In this document: positions 33,349 to 45,755 of the stretch, one piece after another
Position numbering within the stretch: the first letter of the stretch is position 1
How the letters are laid out: every line of letters starts with the position of its first letter
Source of the DNA: Streptomyces melanogenes
Lineage (GTDB): Bacteria; Actinomycetota; Actinomycetes; Streptomycetales; Streptomycetaceae
Reading direction: 5' to 3'
DNA: 64,000 nt
NCBI RefSeq assembly: GCF_014649795.1
Contig: NZ_BMTS01000005.1
Span: 124,001 to 188,000 of the forward strand
Translations under genes and position numbers: made by a program
Notes under the pieces: generated by a model
Told to the model about the DNA's origin: nothing
The model's input: only the letters and a program-made list of their open reading frames with translations
The model's database searches: none

Positions 33349-34611
33349 TCAGGCCAGGCGCGCGCGCACGGCCTCGACGACCTCCGTGACGGGGACCGCC
33401 ACCTGGTCGCCGGACTCCATGTCCTTGAGCTGGACCAGGCCCTCGGCCAGGTCCCGCTCGCCCGCGACGATGGTGAGGCGGGCGCCGGAGCGGTTGGCGT
33501 TCTTCATGGCGCCCTTGAGGCCCTTGCCGCCGTAGCTGAAGTCGGTCGCGACCCCGCCCCGGCGCAGCTCGGTGACCACGCGGAACAGCACCCGGCGCGC
33601 CTCCTCGCCGAGCGGCACCGCGAACACGCTGGTCGCGGCTGGGATGTCGAGGGTGACGCCCTCGGCCTCCAGCGCCAGGACCGTACGGTCGACGCCCAGC
33701 GCCCAGCCCACCGACGGCAGCGCGGGGCCGCCGATCATCTCGGAGAGGCCGTCGTAGCGGCCGCCGCCACCCACCGCGGACTGCGAGCCGAGACCGTCGT
33801 GGACGAACTCGAAGGTCGTGCGGGTGTAGTAGTCGAGGCCGCGCACCAGCTTCGGGTCGTCCTCGTACTCGACGCCTTCGGCGTTCAGCAGCTCGCGCAC
33901 CTCCTCGTGGTACGCCTTGCAGGCGTCGCACAGGTAGTCGCGCAGCAGCGGCGCCCCCACGAGCTGCCTCTGGACCGCGTCCCGCTTGTCGTCGAGCACC
34001 CGCAGCGGGTTGATCTCGGCCCGGCGCAGGGTGTCCTCGTCGAGGTCGAGGCCGCGCAGGAAGTCCTGGAGGGCGGCCCGGTAGACGGGACGGCACTCCT
34101 GGTCGCCCAGCGAGTTCAGCAGGATGCGGAAGTTGCGCAGCCCCAGCGAGCGGTACGCGTCGTTCGCCAGGATGATCAGCTCGGCGTCCAGCGCCGGGTC
34201 CTCCGCGCCGATCGCCTCGGCGCCGACCTGCGAGAAGTGCCTGTAGCGGCCCTTCTGGGGGCGCTCGTAGCGGTAGTACGAGCCCGAGTACCAGAGCTTG
34301 ACGGGCAGGTTGCCGGCCTTGTGGAGGTTGCCCTCCAGGGCCGCGCGCAGCACGGACGCGGTGCCCTCGGGGCGCAGCGCGAGCCTGTCGCCGCCCTTCG
34401 TCTCGAAGGCGTACATCTCCTTGGTCACGATGTCGGTGGACTCGCCGACACCGCGCGCGAAGAGCTCGACGTTCTCGAAGCCCGGGGTCTCCACGTAGCC
34501 GTAGCCGGAGTTGCGCAGCGGGGCCGCGATCGCCTCGCGGACGGCGAGGTAGGTGGAGCTGTTCGGCGGCAGCAGGTCGTAGGTGCCCTTGGGGGCCTGG
34601 AAGGTACTCAT
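33349..34611 (-). CDS. hisS: Histidyl-tRNA synthetase
   Basis: Class II synthetase charging tRNA-His. The 420-residue protein contains [11 protein letters not shown], motif 2 [22 protein letters not shown], the histidine-specific [15 protein letters not shown] and motif 3 ALGVDR, and ends with the HGTP anticodon-binding domain ([20 protein letters not shown]). ATG at 34611. It is 14 nt downstream of the metallo-hydrolase gene, a pairing conserved in many actinobacteria. Confidence 0.97.
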   Translation of the reverse strand: MSTFQAPKGTYDLLPPNSSTYLAVREAIAAPLRNSGYGYVETPGFENVELFARGVGESTDIVTKEMYAFETKGGDRLALRPEGTASVLRAALEGNLHKAGNLPVKLWYSGSYYRYERPQKGRYRHFSQVGAEAIGAEDPALDAELIILANDAYRSLGLRNFRILLNSLGDQECRPVYRAALQDFLRGLDLDEDTLRRAEINPLRVLDDKRDAVQRQLVGAPLLRDYLCDACKAYHEEVRELLNAEGVEYEDDPKLVRGLDYYTRTTFEFVHDGLGSQSAVGGGGRYDGLSEMIGGPALPSVGWALGVDRTVLALEAEGVTLDIPAATSVFAVPLGEEARRVLFRVVTELRRGGVATDFSYGGKGLKGAMKNANRSGARLTIVAGERDLAEGLVQLKDMESGDQVAVPVTEVVEAVRARLA

Positions 34612-34625
34612 GGGGAAGCTTCTCG

Positions 34626-35336
34626 TCACATTCCTCGTCGGGGAGAGGCGATGCCCTCTCCCAGGCCGGCGGCCACCTGCCGCAGATACGGGTTGGTGGC
34701 GCGCTCCTGGCCGATGGTGGTCTGGGAGCCGTGGCCGGACAGCACCACGGTCGAGTCGTCGAGCGGCAGGCACACGCGGCCCAGCGACTCGAGGAGCTCG
34801 GCGTGGCTGCCGCCGGGCAGGTCGGTGCGTCCGACGGAGCCGGCGAAGAGCAGGTCGCCCGAGAACAGGATCGGAGGGATGTCCTCCGCCTCGGGCAGCC
34901 CGAACGTCACCGACCCCTTGGTATGGCCGGGCGCGTGCGACACGGTGAGCTCCATACCGGCCAGCGCCAGCTTCGCGCCGTCCGTCAGCTCCTTGACGTC
35001 GTCCGGTTCGCCGACGGTCAGCTCGCCCATGATCTGCGCGCCGAAGGAGCGGCCGAGCGCCTTCTCCGGGTCGCTCATCATGTACCGGTCCGAGGGGTGG
35101 ATCCAGGCGGGCACGTCGTGCGCTCCGCACACCGGGACGACCGAGGCGCAGTGGTCGATGTGGCCGTGGGTGAGGACGACGGCGACGGGCTTGAGCCGAT
35201 GCTTCCTGAGCGCGTCCTCGACTCCCTGGGCGGCCTGGTGGCCCGGGTCGATGATCACGCACTCCTCGCCTGCGGCGGGGGCGACCAGATAGCAGTTGGT
35301 GCCCCAGGCCCCGGCGGGGAACCCGGCAATGAGCAC
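34626..35336 (-). CDS. MBL-fold metallo-hydrolase (glyoxalase II-like)
   Basis: A 236-residue metallo-beta-lactamase-fold hydrolase with the signature THGHIDHC, a His in [10 protein letters not shown], the bridging Asp in [20 protein letters not shown] and the final His in [11 protein letters not shown]. This subgroup resembles hydroxyacylglutathione hydrolase or related thioester hydrolases, but Streptomyces uses mycothiol rather than glutathione, so the substrate is open. GTG at 35336 has GAGG at a proper distance; a TTG at 35348 is an alternative. Probably co-transcribed with hisS. Confidence 0.88.
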   Translation of the reverse strand: MLIAGFPAGAWGTNCYLVAPAAGEECVIIDPGHQAAQGVEDALRKHRLKPVAVVLTHGHIDHCASVVPVCGAHDVPAWIHPSDRYMMSDPEKALGRSFGAQIMGELTVGEPDDVKELTDGAKLALAGMELTVSHAPGHTKGSVTFGLPEAEDIPPILFSGDLLFAGSVGRTDLPGGSHAELLESLGRVCLPLDDSTVVLSGHGSQTTIGQERATNPYLRQVAAGLGEGIASPRRGM

Positions 35337-35484
35337 GATCGTCCTCAATTTCTCGTACGACGGGTGATTGCGGCTGTTCAGAGCCTACCGGCGCTGCTCC
35401 TGTCACAGCGAACCCATATACGGTACGGGCACAGTCCGCGCGTACACGCGTCCTACCCGACTACACCGCACAAGGAGACCACCG

Positions 35485-36273
35485 GTGGTCAGCAGCGATC
35501 AGCGCCGGCGCCAGCTCGCCCGGGAGAAGTTCGAGCGTCAGCAGCGCCGCCGCGAGGAGGCCCGGCGCAAGTCCAAGCTCCGCAACACCGTCATCGCGGC
35601 CGCCCTCGCGGTGGTCGTCGTGGGCGGCGGGGCGGCCTTCGCCACGGGAGCCTTCGACGGCGACGACAAGAAGAAGTCGGACTCGGCCGCGCCGAGCGAG
35701 ACCCCGAAGCCCTCGACGAGCAAGGACTCCGCGCCGGAGCCGAAGATGGCGATCGACCAGAAGGCCTCGTACACGATGTCGCTGAAGACCAGCGCCGGGG
35801 ACATCGCGTTCAAGATGGCGGCGGAGAAGACCCCGCACACGGTCAACTCGTTCAAGTCCCTCGCCGACAAGGGCTACTTCGATAACACGAAGTGTCACCG
35901 ACTGACCACGCAGGGCATCTTCGTGCTGCAGTGCGGCGACCCCAAGGGCGACGGCACGGGCGGGCCCGGCTACACGATCCCCGACGAGAACCTGACGGGA
36001 CTCGGCAAGGCGGGCGCGGACGGCACCGTGACGTACCCGGCGGGCACCGTCGCCATGGCCAACACGAGCCAGCCGCACACCGGCGGCAGCCAGTTCTTCC
36101 TGGTCTACAAGGACAGCAAACTGCCGCCCAGCTACACGCCGTTCGGCACGATGGACGCCGCGACGCTGAAGGTGGTGCAGGACGTGGCGAAGGCGGGCGT
36201 GGCCGGCGGCGCCGGGGACGGCGCGCCGAAGACGGCCGTCACCATCACGAAGGCCGCCGTCAACAAGGACTGA
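35485..36273 (+). CDS. Membrane-anchored cyclophilin-type peptidyl-prolyl isomerase
   Basis: A 262-residue protein with a charged Arg/Gln-rich cytoplasmic N-terminus, a single transmembrane helix (about residues 34-54, TVIAAALAVVVVGGGAAF), a Ser/Pro/Lys-rich linker and a cyclophilin domain outside the membrane. The domain has TVNSFKSLADKGYFDNTKCHRL, GDGTGGPGY and GSQFFLVYKDSKLP. GTG at 35485 follows AAGGAG. It probably assists folding of exported proteins. The catalytic Arg-Phe pair of classical cyclophilins (F-H-R-x) reads CHRL here. Divergent from the metallo-hydrolase gene. Confidence 0.92.
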   Translation: MVSSDQRRRQLAREKFERQQRRREEARRKSKLRNTVIAAALAVVVVGGGAAFATGAFDGDDKKKSDSAAPSETPKPSTSKDSAPEPKMAIDQKASYTMSLKTSAGDIAFKMAAEKTPHTVNSFKSLADKGYFDNTKCHRLTTQGIFVLQCGDPKGDGTGGPGYTIPDENLTGLGKAGADGTVTYPAGTVAMANTSQPHTGGSQFFLVYKDSKLPPSYTPFGTMDAATLKVVQDVAKAGVAGGAGDGAPKTAVTITKAAVNKD

Positions 36274-36323
36274 CCCGCGGAATTCGGCCGCGCTGAGTGC
36301 GGACAGCCGGGCGGCCGGTCGCC

Positions 36324-36448
36324 TAGATTGGCGTTGTGCAGCGCGGTGGAAAACGCGTTGTGGAGGGCGGGCGAGGCCCGTCCCGGAAACTGTGGACGAT
36401 GCCACGAGGGCCGAACCCCTCGCGCCGGCATCATGTGGAGGAGGCGCT
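36324..36448 (+). promoter_or_regulatory. Structured 5' leader of the DUF349 gene
   Basis: A possible -10 element TAGATT (36324-36329) is followed by about 110 nt rich in complementary segments. One hairpin is at 36366-36383. A larger one has outer stem GATGCC / GGCATC (36398-36403 and 36427-36432) and inner stem CGAGGG / CCCTCG (36405-36410 and 36417-36422). The structure ends 4 nt before the GGAGGAGG ribosome-binding site. I do not recognise it as a known riboswitch class. Confidence 0.4.
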
Positions 36449-37678
36449 GTGAGCAGCGACCCGTGGGGCCGCGTCGACGAGACGGGCACCGTGTATGTGC
36501 GTACAGCCGAGGGCGAAGTGGTCGTCGGATCGTGGCAGGCGGGGACTCCCGAGGAGGCCCTGGCCTACTTCGAGCGCAAATACGAGGGCCTGGTTGTCGA
36601 GATCGGCCTCCTCGAACGACGGGTGAAGACCACCGACCTGTCGGCGAAGGACGCCCAGACCGCGATCGACCACCTGCGCACCCAGGTGGACGAGCACCAC
36701 GCGGTGGGCGACCTCGAAGCGCTGCGGAAGCGGCTCGACAAGCTCGTCGAGACCGTCGAGTCGCGGCGCGAGGAGCGCAAGGTCCAGAAGGCCAAGCAGA
36801 CCGACGAGGCCAAGCACGCCAAGGAGGCGCTGGTCGCCGAGGCCGAGGAGCTGGCGCAGAGCGAGCAGTGGCGCTCGGCCGGCGAGCGGCTGCGGGCTCT
36901 CGTGGACACCTGGAAGGGCCTGCCCCGGCTCGACCGGAAGTCCGACGACGAGCTGTGGCACCGCTTCTCGCACGCGCGCTCGGCGTTCTCCAAGCGCCGC
37001 AAGGCGCACTTCGCGTCGCTGGACGCGCAGCGCGAGGAGGCCCGCAAGGCCAAGGAGAAGCTGGTCGTCGAGGCCGAGTCGCTGTCCTCGTCCACGGACT
37101 GGGGCACCACGGCCGCCCGCTACCGCGAGCTGATGGCGGACTGGAAGGCGGCGGGCCGCGCCCAGCGCGAGGCCGAGGACGAGCTGTGGAACCGCTTCCG
37201 CGGCGCCCAGGACGTGTTCTTCGCCGCGCGCGGCGAGGTCTTCGCGGAGCGTGACGCCGAGCAGACGGAGAACCTGAAGCTCAAGGAGGAGCTGGCCGTC
37301 GAGGCCGAGAAGCTCGTCCCGGTGACCGATCTGAAGGCGGCGCGCGCCACCTTCCGCGGCATCAACGAGCGCTGGGAGGCCATCGGCCACGTGCCGCGCG
37401 ACGCCCGCCCGAAGGTCGAGGGCCGGATGCACGCGGTGGAGCGGGCCCTGCAGGAGGCCGAGGAGTCGGAGTGGCGCCGCACCAACCCGGAGGCACGCGC
37501 GCGTGCCGCGGGTCTGACGGGCCAGCTCCAGGCGGCCGTCGACAAGCTGCGCGGCCAGATCGACGCGGCGCGCGCGGCGGGCAACAACGCCAAGGCCGAC
37601 AAGCTCGCCAAGGAGCTGGAGGGCCGCCAGGCCCTGCTCGACCAGGCCCTGAAGGGCCTGGAGGAGTTCGGCGGCTGA
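36449..37678 (+). CDS. DUF349-domain protein
   Basis: A 409-residue, highly charged, helical protein. An N-terminal beta-rich portion (SSDPWGRVDETGTVYVRTAEGEVVVGSW) is followed by coiled-coil helix and three DUF349 repeats, each with a W..L....R.....LW.RF..A pattern (about residues 125-200, 200-275, 275-345), and a C-terminal helix. DUF349 proteins are widespread but not understood. GTG at 36449 behind GGAGGAGG is the start. It is monocistronic, ending at a bidirectional terminator shared with relA. Confidence 0.9.
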   Translation: MSSDPWGRVDETGTVYVRTAEGEVVVGSWQAGTPEEALAYFERKYEGLVVEIGLLERRVKTTDLSAKDAQTAIDHLRTQVDEHHAVGDLEALRKRLDKLVETVESRREERKVQKAKQTDEAKHAKEALVAEAEELAQSEQWRSAGERLRALVDTWKGLPRLDRKSDDELWHRFSHARSAFSKRRKAHFASLDAQREEARKAKEKLVVEAESLSSSTDWGTTAARYRELMADWKAAGRAQREAEDELWNRFRGAQDVFFAARGEVFAERDAEQTENLKLKEELAVEAEKLVPVTDLKAARATFRGINERWEAIGHVPRDARPKVEGRMHAVERALQEAEESEWRRTNPEARARAAGLTGQLQAAVDKLRGQIDAARAAGNNAKADKLAKELEGRQALLDQALKGLEEFGG

Positions 37679-37702
37679 CACACCGCCGTCGCCGCACCTG
37701 AA

Positions 37703-37735
37703 GGGGCCTCCCGTACGCGACGTACGGGAGGCCCC
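37703..37735. terminator. Bidirectional terminator between DUF349 gene and relA
   Basis: Perfect 15-bp stem with a 3-nt loop (arms 37703-37717 and 37721-37735), flanked by AA on one side and CCTT on the other, between two convergent genes. Confidence 0.92.
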
Positions 37736-37797
37736 CTTCGTGTGTGCGGCTCAGGCCGCGAGCGCCCGGCAGACCCCGGCGGGCGCCCGCGAAGGGG

Positions 37798-40275
<2,478 letters not shown>

Positions 40276-40418
40276 GGGCGCTCCTCTGAGGGTCCCCCCG
40301 GACGGAGTCTGGGGGAGGATCCGGGTCCCCCGGTCAGGCCCGGAAAGCCCATGGTATCGATCCTGGGCGGCCGGTTCGTGCCGGGCGGGTGTGACGGGGT
40401 GTACCCGGTAAACACGAG

Positions 40419-40450
40419 AGGCGGGCGCCGGATTCCTCCGACGCCCGCCT
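40419..40450 (-). terminator. Terminator after apt
   Basis: Inverted repeat AGGCGGGCG / CGCCCGCCT (40419-40427 and 40442-40450), 21 nt past the apt stop. It separates the sec-apt operon from relA. Confidence 0.8.
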
Positions 40451-40470
40451 TCCGGGGTTTACCGCCCTGG

Positions 40471-41013
40471 TCAGAGCGTGATGAGAGCCTCCAGCGGGGC
40501 CCCGCGCAAGGCGGGTTCCAGCCGGTTGCGCCCGGCCAGGAAGCCGAGCTCCATCAGGACCGCCACTCCGGCCACCTCGGCCCCGGCCCGCCGGATCAGC
40601 TCCAGGGAGGCCTCGGCCGTGCCGCCGGTCGCGAGCACGTCGTCGATGACCATGACGCGGTCGCCCGCGGCCAGGTCCTCGGCGTGCACCTCGATCTCGG
40701 CCGTGCCGTACTCCAGCTCGTACGCCTGCGAGAGCGTCGCTCCGGGGAGCTTGCCCGCCTTGCGCACGGGGATGAAGCCGATGCCGGCGCGGACCGCGAC
40801 CGGGGCCGCCAGGATGAAGCCGCGCGCCTCCAGGCCGACGATCTTCGTCGCGCCGTGCCGTACGCACAGCTCGGCGAGGGCCTCGGTCAGGGCCGTGAAC
40901 GCCTGCGGGTCCGCGAGCAGCGGCGTGATGTCCTTGAACAGCACGCCCGGCTTCGGGTAGTCCGGTACGTCACGGATGCGGCTGAGCAGCAGCTCCTGGG
41001 TGGAGACCGTCAT
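40471..41013 (-). CDS. apt: Adenine phosphoribosyltransferase
   Basis: Salvages adenine to AMP with PRPP. The 180-residue type I PRTase contains DYPKPGVLFKDITPLL, GLEARGFILAAPVA, and the PRPP-binding VMVIDDVLATGGTAEASLELI. ATG at 41013 overlaps the secF stop (ATGA). The secD-secF-apt-relA order is conserved in actinobacteria. Confidence 0.97.
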   Translation of the reverse strand: MTVSTQELLLSRIRDVPDYPKPGVLFKDITPLLADPQAFTALTEALAELCVRHGATKIVGLEARGFILAAPVAVRAGIGFIPVRKAGKLPGATLSQAYELEYGTAEIEVHAEDLAAGDRVMVIDDVLATGGTAEASLELIRRAGAEVAGVAVLMELGFLAGRNRLEPALRGAPLEALITL

Positions 41014-42104
41014 CGGCGCTTCCCCCGGTTGTTGCGGGAGGGCTGGCGGCGCTGGCCGACGACCGCGCCGGCGGTCTCGGCCTCGGCCTCGTCCTGCGGC
41101 TCGGCGTCCTGCGGCTCGTCCGTCTCGCCCTTGGCAACGGCGGCGGCCCGCTTGGCGAGCACCCGCTTCTTGAGGGCCTTCATCTGCGGGTCGCGCTCCT
41201 TGAGGTCGGCGACCAGCGGGGTGGCGATGAAGATCGAGGAGTACGCACCGGCCGCGAGGCCGACGAACAGCGACAGCGAGATGTCGTTCAGCATGCCGGC
41301 GCCGAGGACGCCGCCACCGATGAACAGCAGGCCCGCCACCGGAAGCAGCGCGACGACCGTGGTGTTGATGGAACGCACCAGGGTGCCGTTGAGGCTCTTG
41401 TTCGCCATCTCGCTGTAGGTGAACCTGGTCTGCTTGGTGAGGCCCCGCTGGCCCTCCTTGAGACCGTCGAAGACGACGACGGTGTCGTAGAGGGAGTAAC
41501 CGAGGATGGTGAGCAGACCGATCACGGTGCCCGGGGTGACCTCGAAGCCGACCAGCGCGTAGACACCGACGGTGATCGTGATGTCGTGGATCAGCGCGAC
41601 CAGGGCCGCGAGCGCCATGCGCCACTCGAAGGCGATCGCCAGATAGATCACCACGAGGATCATGAACACGATCAAACCGGTCCACGCCTTGTTGGCGATC
41701 TGGTCGCCCCAGCTGGGGCCGACGAGGTCGGCGTTGATGTCCTCGGCCGGGACCTTGAGCTCCTTGGAGAGCTCGGTCTTGATCGCGTCCGACTTGTTGG
41801 TGTCGATGCCGCTGATCTGGATGCGCAGGCCCTTGTTGCCGAGCTTCTGGACGATCGCGTCGTGGCCGGAGGCGCGCTGCGCGACATCCTCCGCCTGGGC
41901 AACCGTGGCGCTGGTCTTCGGGGTGGTGAAGACCGCGCCGCCCTCGAACTCGATGCCCATCGTCAGACCCCGCACCGCCAGGCCCACGATGGCCGTGATG
42001 GTGATCAGGATCGAGATGCCGTACCAGATCTTCCGCTTGCCGACGAAGTCGTAGCCGACCTCACCGCGGTAGAGCCGGGCGCCGAGATGACCGAGTCGCG
42101 ACAT
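41010..42104 (-). CDS. secF: Protein translocase subunit SecF
   Basis: Works with SecD in proton-driven completion of Sec export. The 364-residue membrane protein has the first helix near residues 27-45, an extracytoplasmic domain, and five further helices with ALVALIHDITITVGVYALVGFEVTPGT and SLYDTVVVFDGLKE. The C-terminal tail is charged and cytoplasmic (EPQDAEPQDEAEAE then RRQPSRNNRGKRR). It starts 1 nt after the secD stop. Confidence 0.97.
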   Translation of the reverse strand: MSRLGHLGARLYRGEVGYDFVGKRKIWYGISILITITAIVGLAVRGLTMGIEFEGGAVFTTPKTSATVAQAEDVAQRASGHDAIVQKLGNKGLRIQISGIDTNKSDAIKTELSKELKVPAEDINADLVGPSWGDQIANKAWTGLIVFMILVVIYLAIAFEWRMALAALVALIHDITITVGVYALVGFEVTPGTVIGLLTILGYSLYDTVVVFDGLKEGQRGLTKQTRFTYSEMANKSLNGTLVRSINTTVVALLPVAGLLFIGGGVLGAGMLNDISLSLFVGLAAGAYSSIFIATPLVADLKERDPQMKALKKRVLAKRAAAVAKGETDEPQDAEPQDEAEAETAGAVVGQRRQPSRNNRGKRR

Positions 42105-42105
42105 C

Positions 42106-43875
42106 TCACGCCTCCTTCGGGTCGGTGGGGGCGGCGGGGGTGCGGCGGGAGCGGCGCAGCGGCGGCTTGGCGCCGAGGCGCTGCGGGTCCAGGCCGGACC
42201 ACGAGTGGCCGTTGGCGAAGAACTTCTTGCGCGCCAGGAGCGTCATCACCGGCTTGGTGAACAGGAACACCACGACGACGTCGAGCAGGGTGGTCAGACC
42301 CAGCGTGAACGCGAAGCCCTGGACCTTGCCGACGGTCACGATGAACAGCACCGCGGCGGCGAGGAACGACACGAAGTCGGAGACCATGATCGTGCGCCGC
42401 GCGCGGGGCCAGGCCCGCTCGACGGCCGGACGCAGCGTGCGGCCCTCGCGGATCTCGTCCCGGATCCGTTCGAAGTACACGATGAAGGAGTCCGCGGTGA
42501 TGCCGATGGCGACGATGGCGCCGCAGACCGCGGGCAGGTTCAGCGCGAAGCCGATGGCCGGGCCGAGCAGCGCCATGATCACGTACGTGAGGATCGCGGA
42601 GACCACGAGGCTCATGATGGCGACCAGCGCCAGACCCCGGTAGTAGAGCACCAGGTAGATGATGACCAGCGCCAGACCGATGGCACCGGCGATCAGACCG
42701 GCGTGCAGCTGGTCGGCGCCGAGGGCCGCGGTGACGGTGGTGACGCTCTGCTCCTCGAAGGAGAGCGGCAGGGCGCCGTAGGACAGCACGTTCGCCAGGT
42801 CGGTGGCGGAGCGCTGGTTGAAGCTGCCGGAGATCTCGGCGCTGCCGCTGAGCGTCTGGCTCACCGACGGGGCCGAGACGACCTGGCCGTCCAGAGCGAT
42901 GGCGAACTGGTTCTGCGGGGACTGCTGCTTCGACAGCTTGCCGGTGATCGACTGGAACTTCTTCGAGCCCTTGCCCGTGAAGTCCATCTGGACGATCCAC
43001 ATGCCGCGCTGCTGGTCGATGACCGCCTTGGCCTTCTTGACGTCCGTACCCTCGATCTCGGCCGGGCCGAGGATGTACTTGGCGTCACCCGTCTGGCTGC
43101 AGGCCGCGATCGTGTCGGTGGCCTTGCTGCCGAAGGCGGCCTTGGCGCGCGACTCCTTGGTGGAGCAGTCCAGCGACTCGAAGTCCTTCTGGAGTTTGGC
43201 GACGGCGGCCGCGTCGTTGCCGGACGGGGTGGGCGGCGTCGTGCCCGGCGTGCTGCCCGGCTTCGGGGTGCCCGGCGGCGTCGTCTTCGGGGACGGCTTG
43301 CCGTCCGCCTTCAGACCGTCGGTGAGGGCGCGGCCCTGCGGCGTCGACTTCGAGCTCGGGTTGGCCGACGGCGTCGAGGACGGCTTGTTCTTGTCGCCGT
43401 TCTTGTCCGCGCCCTTGCTGGCCGAGGGGCTCGGCGTGGTGCTGGGGGCGGGCTTCGTCGGGGTGCCGGCGGCGACCGTCAGGACGGGCCGGAAGTAGAG
43501 CTTGGCGGTGGTGCCGACCTGCTGGCGGGCCTGCTCCGAGTTCGTCCCCTTGGGGATGTTGACGATGATGTTGCGATCGCCCTGGGTCTGGACCTCGGCC
43601 TCGGAGACACCCAGGCCATTGACACGACGGTTCATGATCGAGACCGCGGTGTCCATGTTGGCCTTGTTGATCGCCTTCTCCTGGCCGGGCTCGGCCTTCG
43701 CCTTGAGCGTGATGCTCGTACCGCCGGCGAGGTCGATGCCCAGGCGCGGGGTCTTGTGCCCGGAGGCGAACATGCCGCCCGCGAGGGCCACCATGGCGAT
43801 CAGGAACAGGACCAGGGTGCGCCCCGGCCTGCCCTGGGCCCCCGCCGGCCTTCGGCCCTTCTTCGGTGCTGCCAC
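42106..43875 (-). CDS. secD: Protein translocase subunit SecD
   Basis: Partner of SecF in the translocase. The 589-residue protein has an N-terminal helix (TLVLFLIAMVALAGGMFASG), the conserved RLGIDLAGGTSITLKA, and P1-head domains. A long low-complexity Pro/Ser/Thr/Lys-rich insertion (about residues 135-220) is typical of Streptomyces SecD. A C-terminal block of five helices ends the protein, with GIAADSFIVYFER-like GITADSFIVYFERIRDE. GTG start at 43875. It lies 144 nt after yajC. Confidence 0.96.
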   Translation of the reverse strand: MAAPKKGRRPAGAQGRPGRTLVLFLIAMVALAGGMFASGHKTPRLGIDLAGGTSITLKAKAEPGQEKAINKANMDTAVSIMNRRVNGLGVSEAEVQTQGDRNIIVNIPKGTNSEQARQQVGTTAKLYFRPVLTVAAGTPTKPAPSTTPSPSASKGADKNGDKNKPSSTPSANPSSKSTPQGRALTDGLKADGKPSPKTTPPGTPKPGSTPGTTPPTPSGNDAAAVAKLQKDFESLDCSTKESRAKAAFGSKATDTIAACSQTGDAKYILGPAEIEGTDVKKAKAVIDQQRGMWIVQMDFTGKGSKKFQSITGKLSKQQSPQNQFAIALDGQVVSAPSVSQTLSGSAEISGSFNQRSATDLANVLSYGALPLSFEEQSVTTVTAALGADQLHAGLIAGAIGLALVIIYLVLYYRGLALVAIMSLVVSAILTYVIMALLGPAIGFALNLPAVCGAIVAIGITADSFIVYFERIRDEIREGRTLRPAVERAWPRARRTIMVSDFVSFLAAAVLFIVTVGKVQGFAFTLGLTTLLDVVVVFLFTKPVMTLLARKKFFANGHSWSGLDPQRLGAKPPLRRSRRTPAAPTDPKEA

Positions 43876-44019
43876 CTTGTCGTTTCTCCCTGTCCAACCG
43901 CCCGCGCCGGGTGTGCGCCTGGGCGGCCACGAAGTGTTGTGGGGACGTCCCCCGTGGAAGTCGTCACCCTCGGCGGGACCGGCGGGCGCGGGTGCGCGCC
44001 CAGCGGTCCCCGAGAGTGG

Positions 44020-44481
44020 CTACTTCGCGTCCGACTCGCCGTCTGCCTTGCCGTCCTTGGGCGCGGCGGCGTCGTCCGCCTCGTCCTTCTTGCCCAGGTC
44101 GATCTTGTCCGCCGGGGCGGCCTCGGCCGCCTCTTCGGCGGCCTCGGTCAGCGACGAGGCGTCGTCCGGCACGGCCGGGAGGTCGGGCGTCTCGCCCGAG
44201 TCGCCGTGCACGATGCGGTTGTACTCCTCGTCGGAGAGGACCGCGCCGATCGCGTTCTTCGCGTAGACGGCGTGGACTCCCGGCGCCACCTCCAGAAGGA
44301 CCGTGTCGTCGCCGAGCTCCTTCACCGTGGCGTACATACCGCCGATGGTGCGGACGCCGGTGCCGGGCTGCATCTCCTCGCGCATCGAGGCGGCCTGCTG
44401 CTGCTTCCTCTTCGCCGAGCGGGTCATGAGGAACATGGCCCCGATGAGGACGATGAAGGGGAGAAGGGTCACGAGACTCAC
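44020..44481 (-). CDS. yajC: Preprotein translocase accessory subunit YajC
   Basis: Small single-pass membrane protein associated with SecDF. The 153-residue product has one N-terminal helix (LLPFIVLIGAMFLMT), a basic RSAKRKQQQAASM segment, and the YajC core PGTGVRTIGGMYATVKELGDDTVLLEVAPGV. It ends with an acidic, disordered tail of about 50 residues (EAAEEAAEAAPADK). GTG at 44481 follows AAGGAA. Adjacent to secD, as in most bacteria. Confidence 0.95.
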   Translation of the reverse strand: MSLVTLLPFIVLIGAMFLMTRSAKRKQQQAASMREEMQPGTGVRTIGGMYATVKELGDDTVLLEVAPGVHAVYAKNAIGAVLSDEEYNRIVHGDSGETPDLPAVPDDASSLTEAAEEAAEAAPADKIDLGKKDEADDAAAPKDGKADGESDAK

Positions 44482-44650
44482 GGGACGAACTTCCTTCGCA
44501 CGACCGCGCAAGGAGTGCGGCCTGATCTGGGGGTGGGTATGCCGACCTGTAAATGTAAGGGCGGCATCGGCGGAGTCTAAGCGAGTCCGCACAGCTGGAA
44601 CAACGCCCAGCATCCCACCGGGGTTCCTCCCCGCGCACCCACCCGCGCCG

Positions 44651-45730
44651 TCACGGCCCGAAGAGCCCCTGTTGTCCGCTTCCCGAGACACCGCCCTGGC
44701 CCTGCTGGGGCGGGACCAGGCCCAGGTGCGCCCAGGCGGCCGGGGTGGCGACGCGCCCGCGGGGGGTCCGCGCGAGCAGGCCTTCCCTGACGAGGAAGGG
44801 CTCGGCCACCTCCTCGACGGTCTCGCGCTCCTCCCCCACGGCGACCGCCAGCGTGGACAGGCCGACCGGGCCGCCACCGAACAGTTTCAGCAAGGCCTGG
44901 AGCACCGCCCGGTCCAACCGGTCGAGCCCTCGGCCGTCCACCTCGTAAACGCCCAGGGCCTTCGCGGCGATCTCTCGGGTGATCACACCGTCGGCCTTCA
45001 CCTGCGCGTAGTCCCTCACGCGGCGCAGCAGGCGGTTGGCGATACGGGGCGTGCCGCGCGAGCGGCCGGCGATCTCGGCCGCGCCCGCCGGGTCGATCTC
45101 CACGTCGAGGAGGCGGGCCGAGCGGTGGATCACCCGCTCCAGCTCGGCGGGCTCGTAGAACTCCATGTGCCCGGTGAAGCCGAAGCGGTCGCGCAGCGGG
45201 GGCGGCAGCAGCCCCGCGCGCGTGGTGGCGCCGACCAGGGTGAACGGGGGCAGCTCCAGCGGGATGGCGGTGGCGCCGGGGCCCTTGCCGACGATCACGT
45301 CGACCCGGAAGTCCTCCATCGCCATGTAGAGCATCTCCTCGGCGGGCCGCGACATCCGGTGGATCTCGTCGAGGAAGAGGACTTCACCCTCCTGGAGGGA
45401 GGAGAGGATCGCGGCGAGGTCGCCCGCGTGCTGGATCGCCGGGCCGCTGGTGATGCGGATGGGGGCGCCCATCTCGGCCGCGATGATCATCGAGAGCGTG
45501 GTCTTGCCGAGGCCGGGGGCGCCGGAGAGCAGCACGTGGTCGGCGGTGGCGCCGCGCGCGCGGGCGGCCCGCAGCACCAGGTCGAGCTGCTCGCGGACCT
45601 TCTCCTGGCCGACGAACTCCTCCAGGTCCTTGGGGCGCAGGGCGGCCTCCACGGCCTGGTCCTCGCCGTCGGCCACCGAGTCGACCAGCCTCGGGTCGGT
45701 GGCGTCGGCTCCGGTCTCGTCCCAGTTCAT
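44651..45730 (-). CDS. ruvB: Holliday junction branch migration helicase RuvB
   Basis: AAA+ hexameric motor that drives branch migration with RuvA. The 359-residue protein shows [18 protein letters not shown], Walker [10 protein letters not shown], Walker [10 protein letters not shown], sensor 1 GATTRAGLL, and a C-terminal winged helix with [22 protein letters not shown] at 45730. Follows ruvA by 25 nt. Confidence 0.98.
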   Translation of the reverse strand: MNWDETGADATDPRLVDSVADGEDQAVEAALRPKDLEEFVGQEKVREQLDLVLRAARARGATADHVLLSGAPGLGKTTLSMIIAAEMGAPIRITSGPAIQHAGDLAAILSSLQEGEVLFLDEIHRMSRPAEEMLYMAMEDFRVDVIVGKGPGATAIPLELPPFTLVGATTRAGLLPPPLRDRFGFTGHMEFYEPAELERVIHRSARLLDVEIDPAGAAEIAGRSRGTPRIANRLLRRVRDYAQVKADGVITREIAAKALGVYEVDGRGLDRLDRAVLQALLKLFGGGPVGLSTLAVAVGEERETVEEVAEPFLVREGLLARTPRGRVATPAAWAHLGLVPPQQGQGGVSGSGQQGLFGP

Positions 45731-45755
45731 CAGTGTGGTTCTCTCGTCGGCTCGG

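Noticed and set aside
31681..35292. A long plus-strand open frame of about 1200 codons.
   Set aside because: It spans antisense to rarA, VKOR, hisS and the MBL gene, including their intergenic gaps. No homology and no ribosome-binding site.
36328..37254. Plus-strand frame overlapping the DUF349 gene and its leader.
   Set aside because: Different reading frame from the DUF349 protein, Gly/Arg-rich, no homology; shadow of the real gene.
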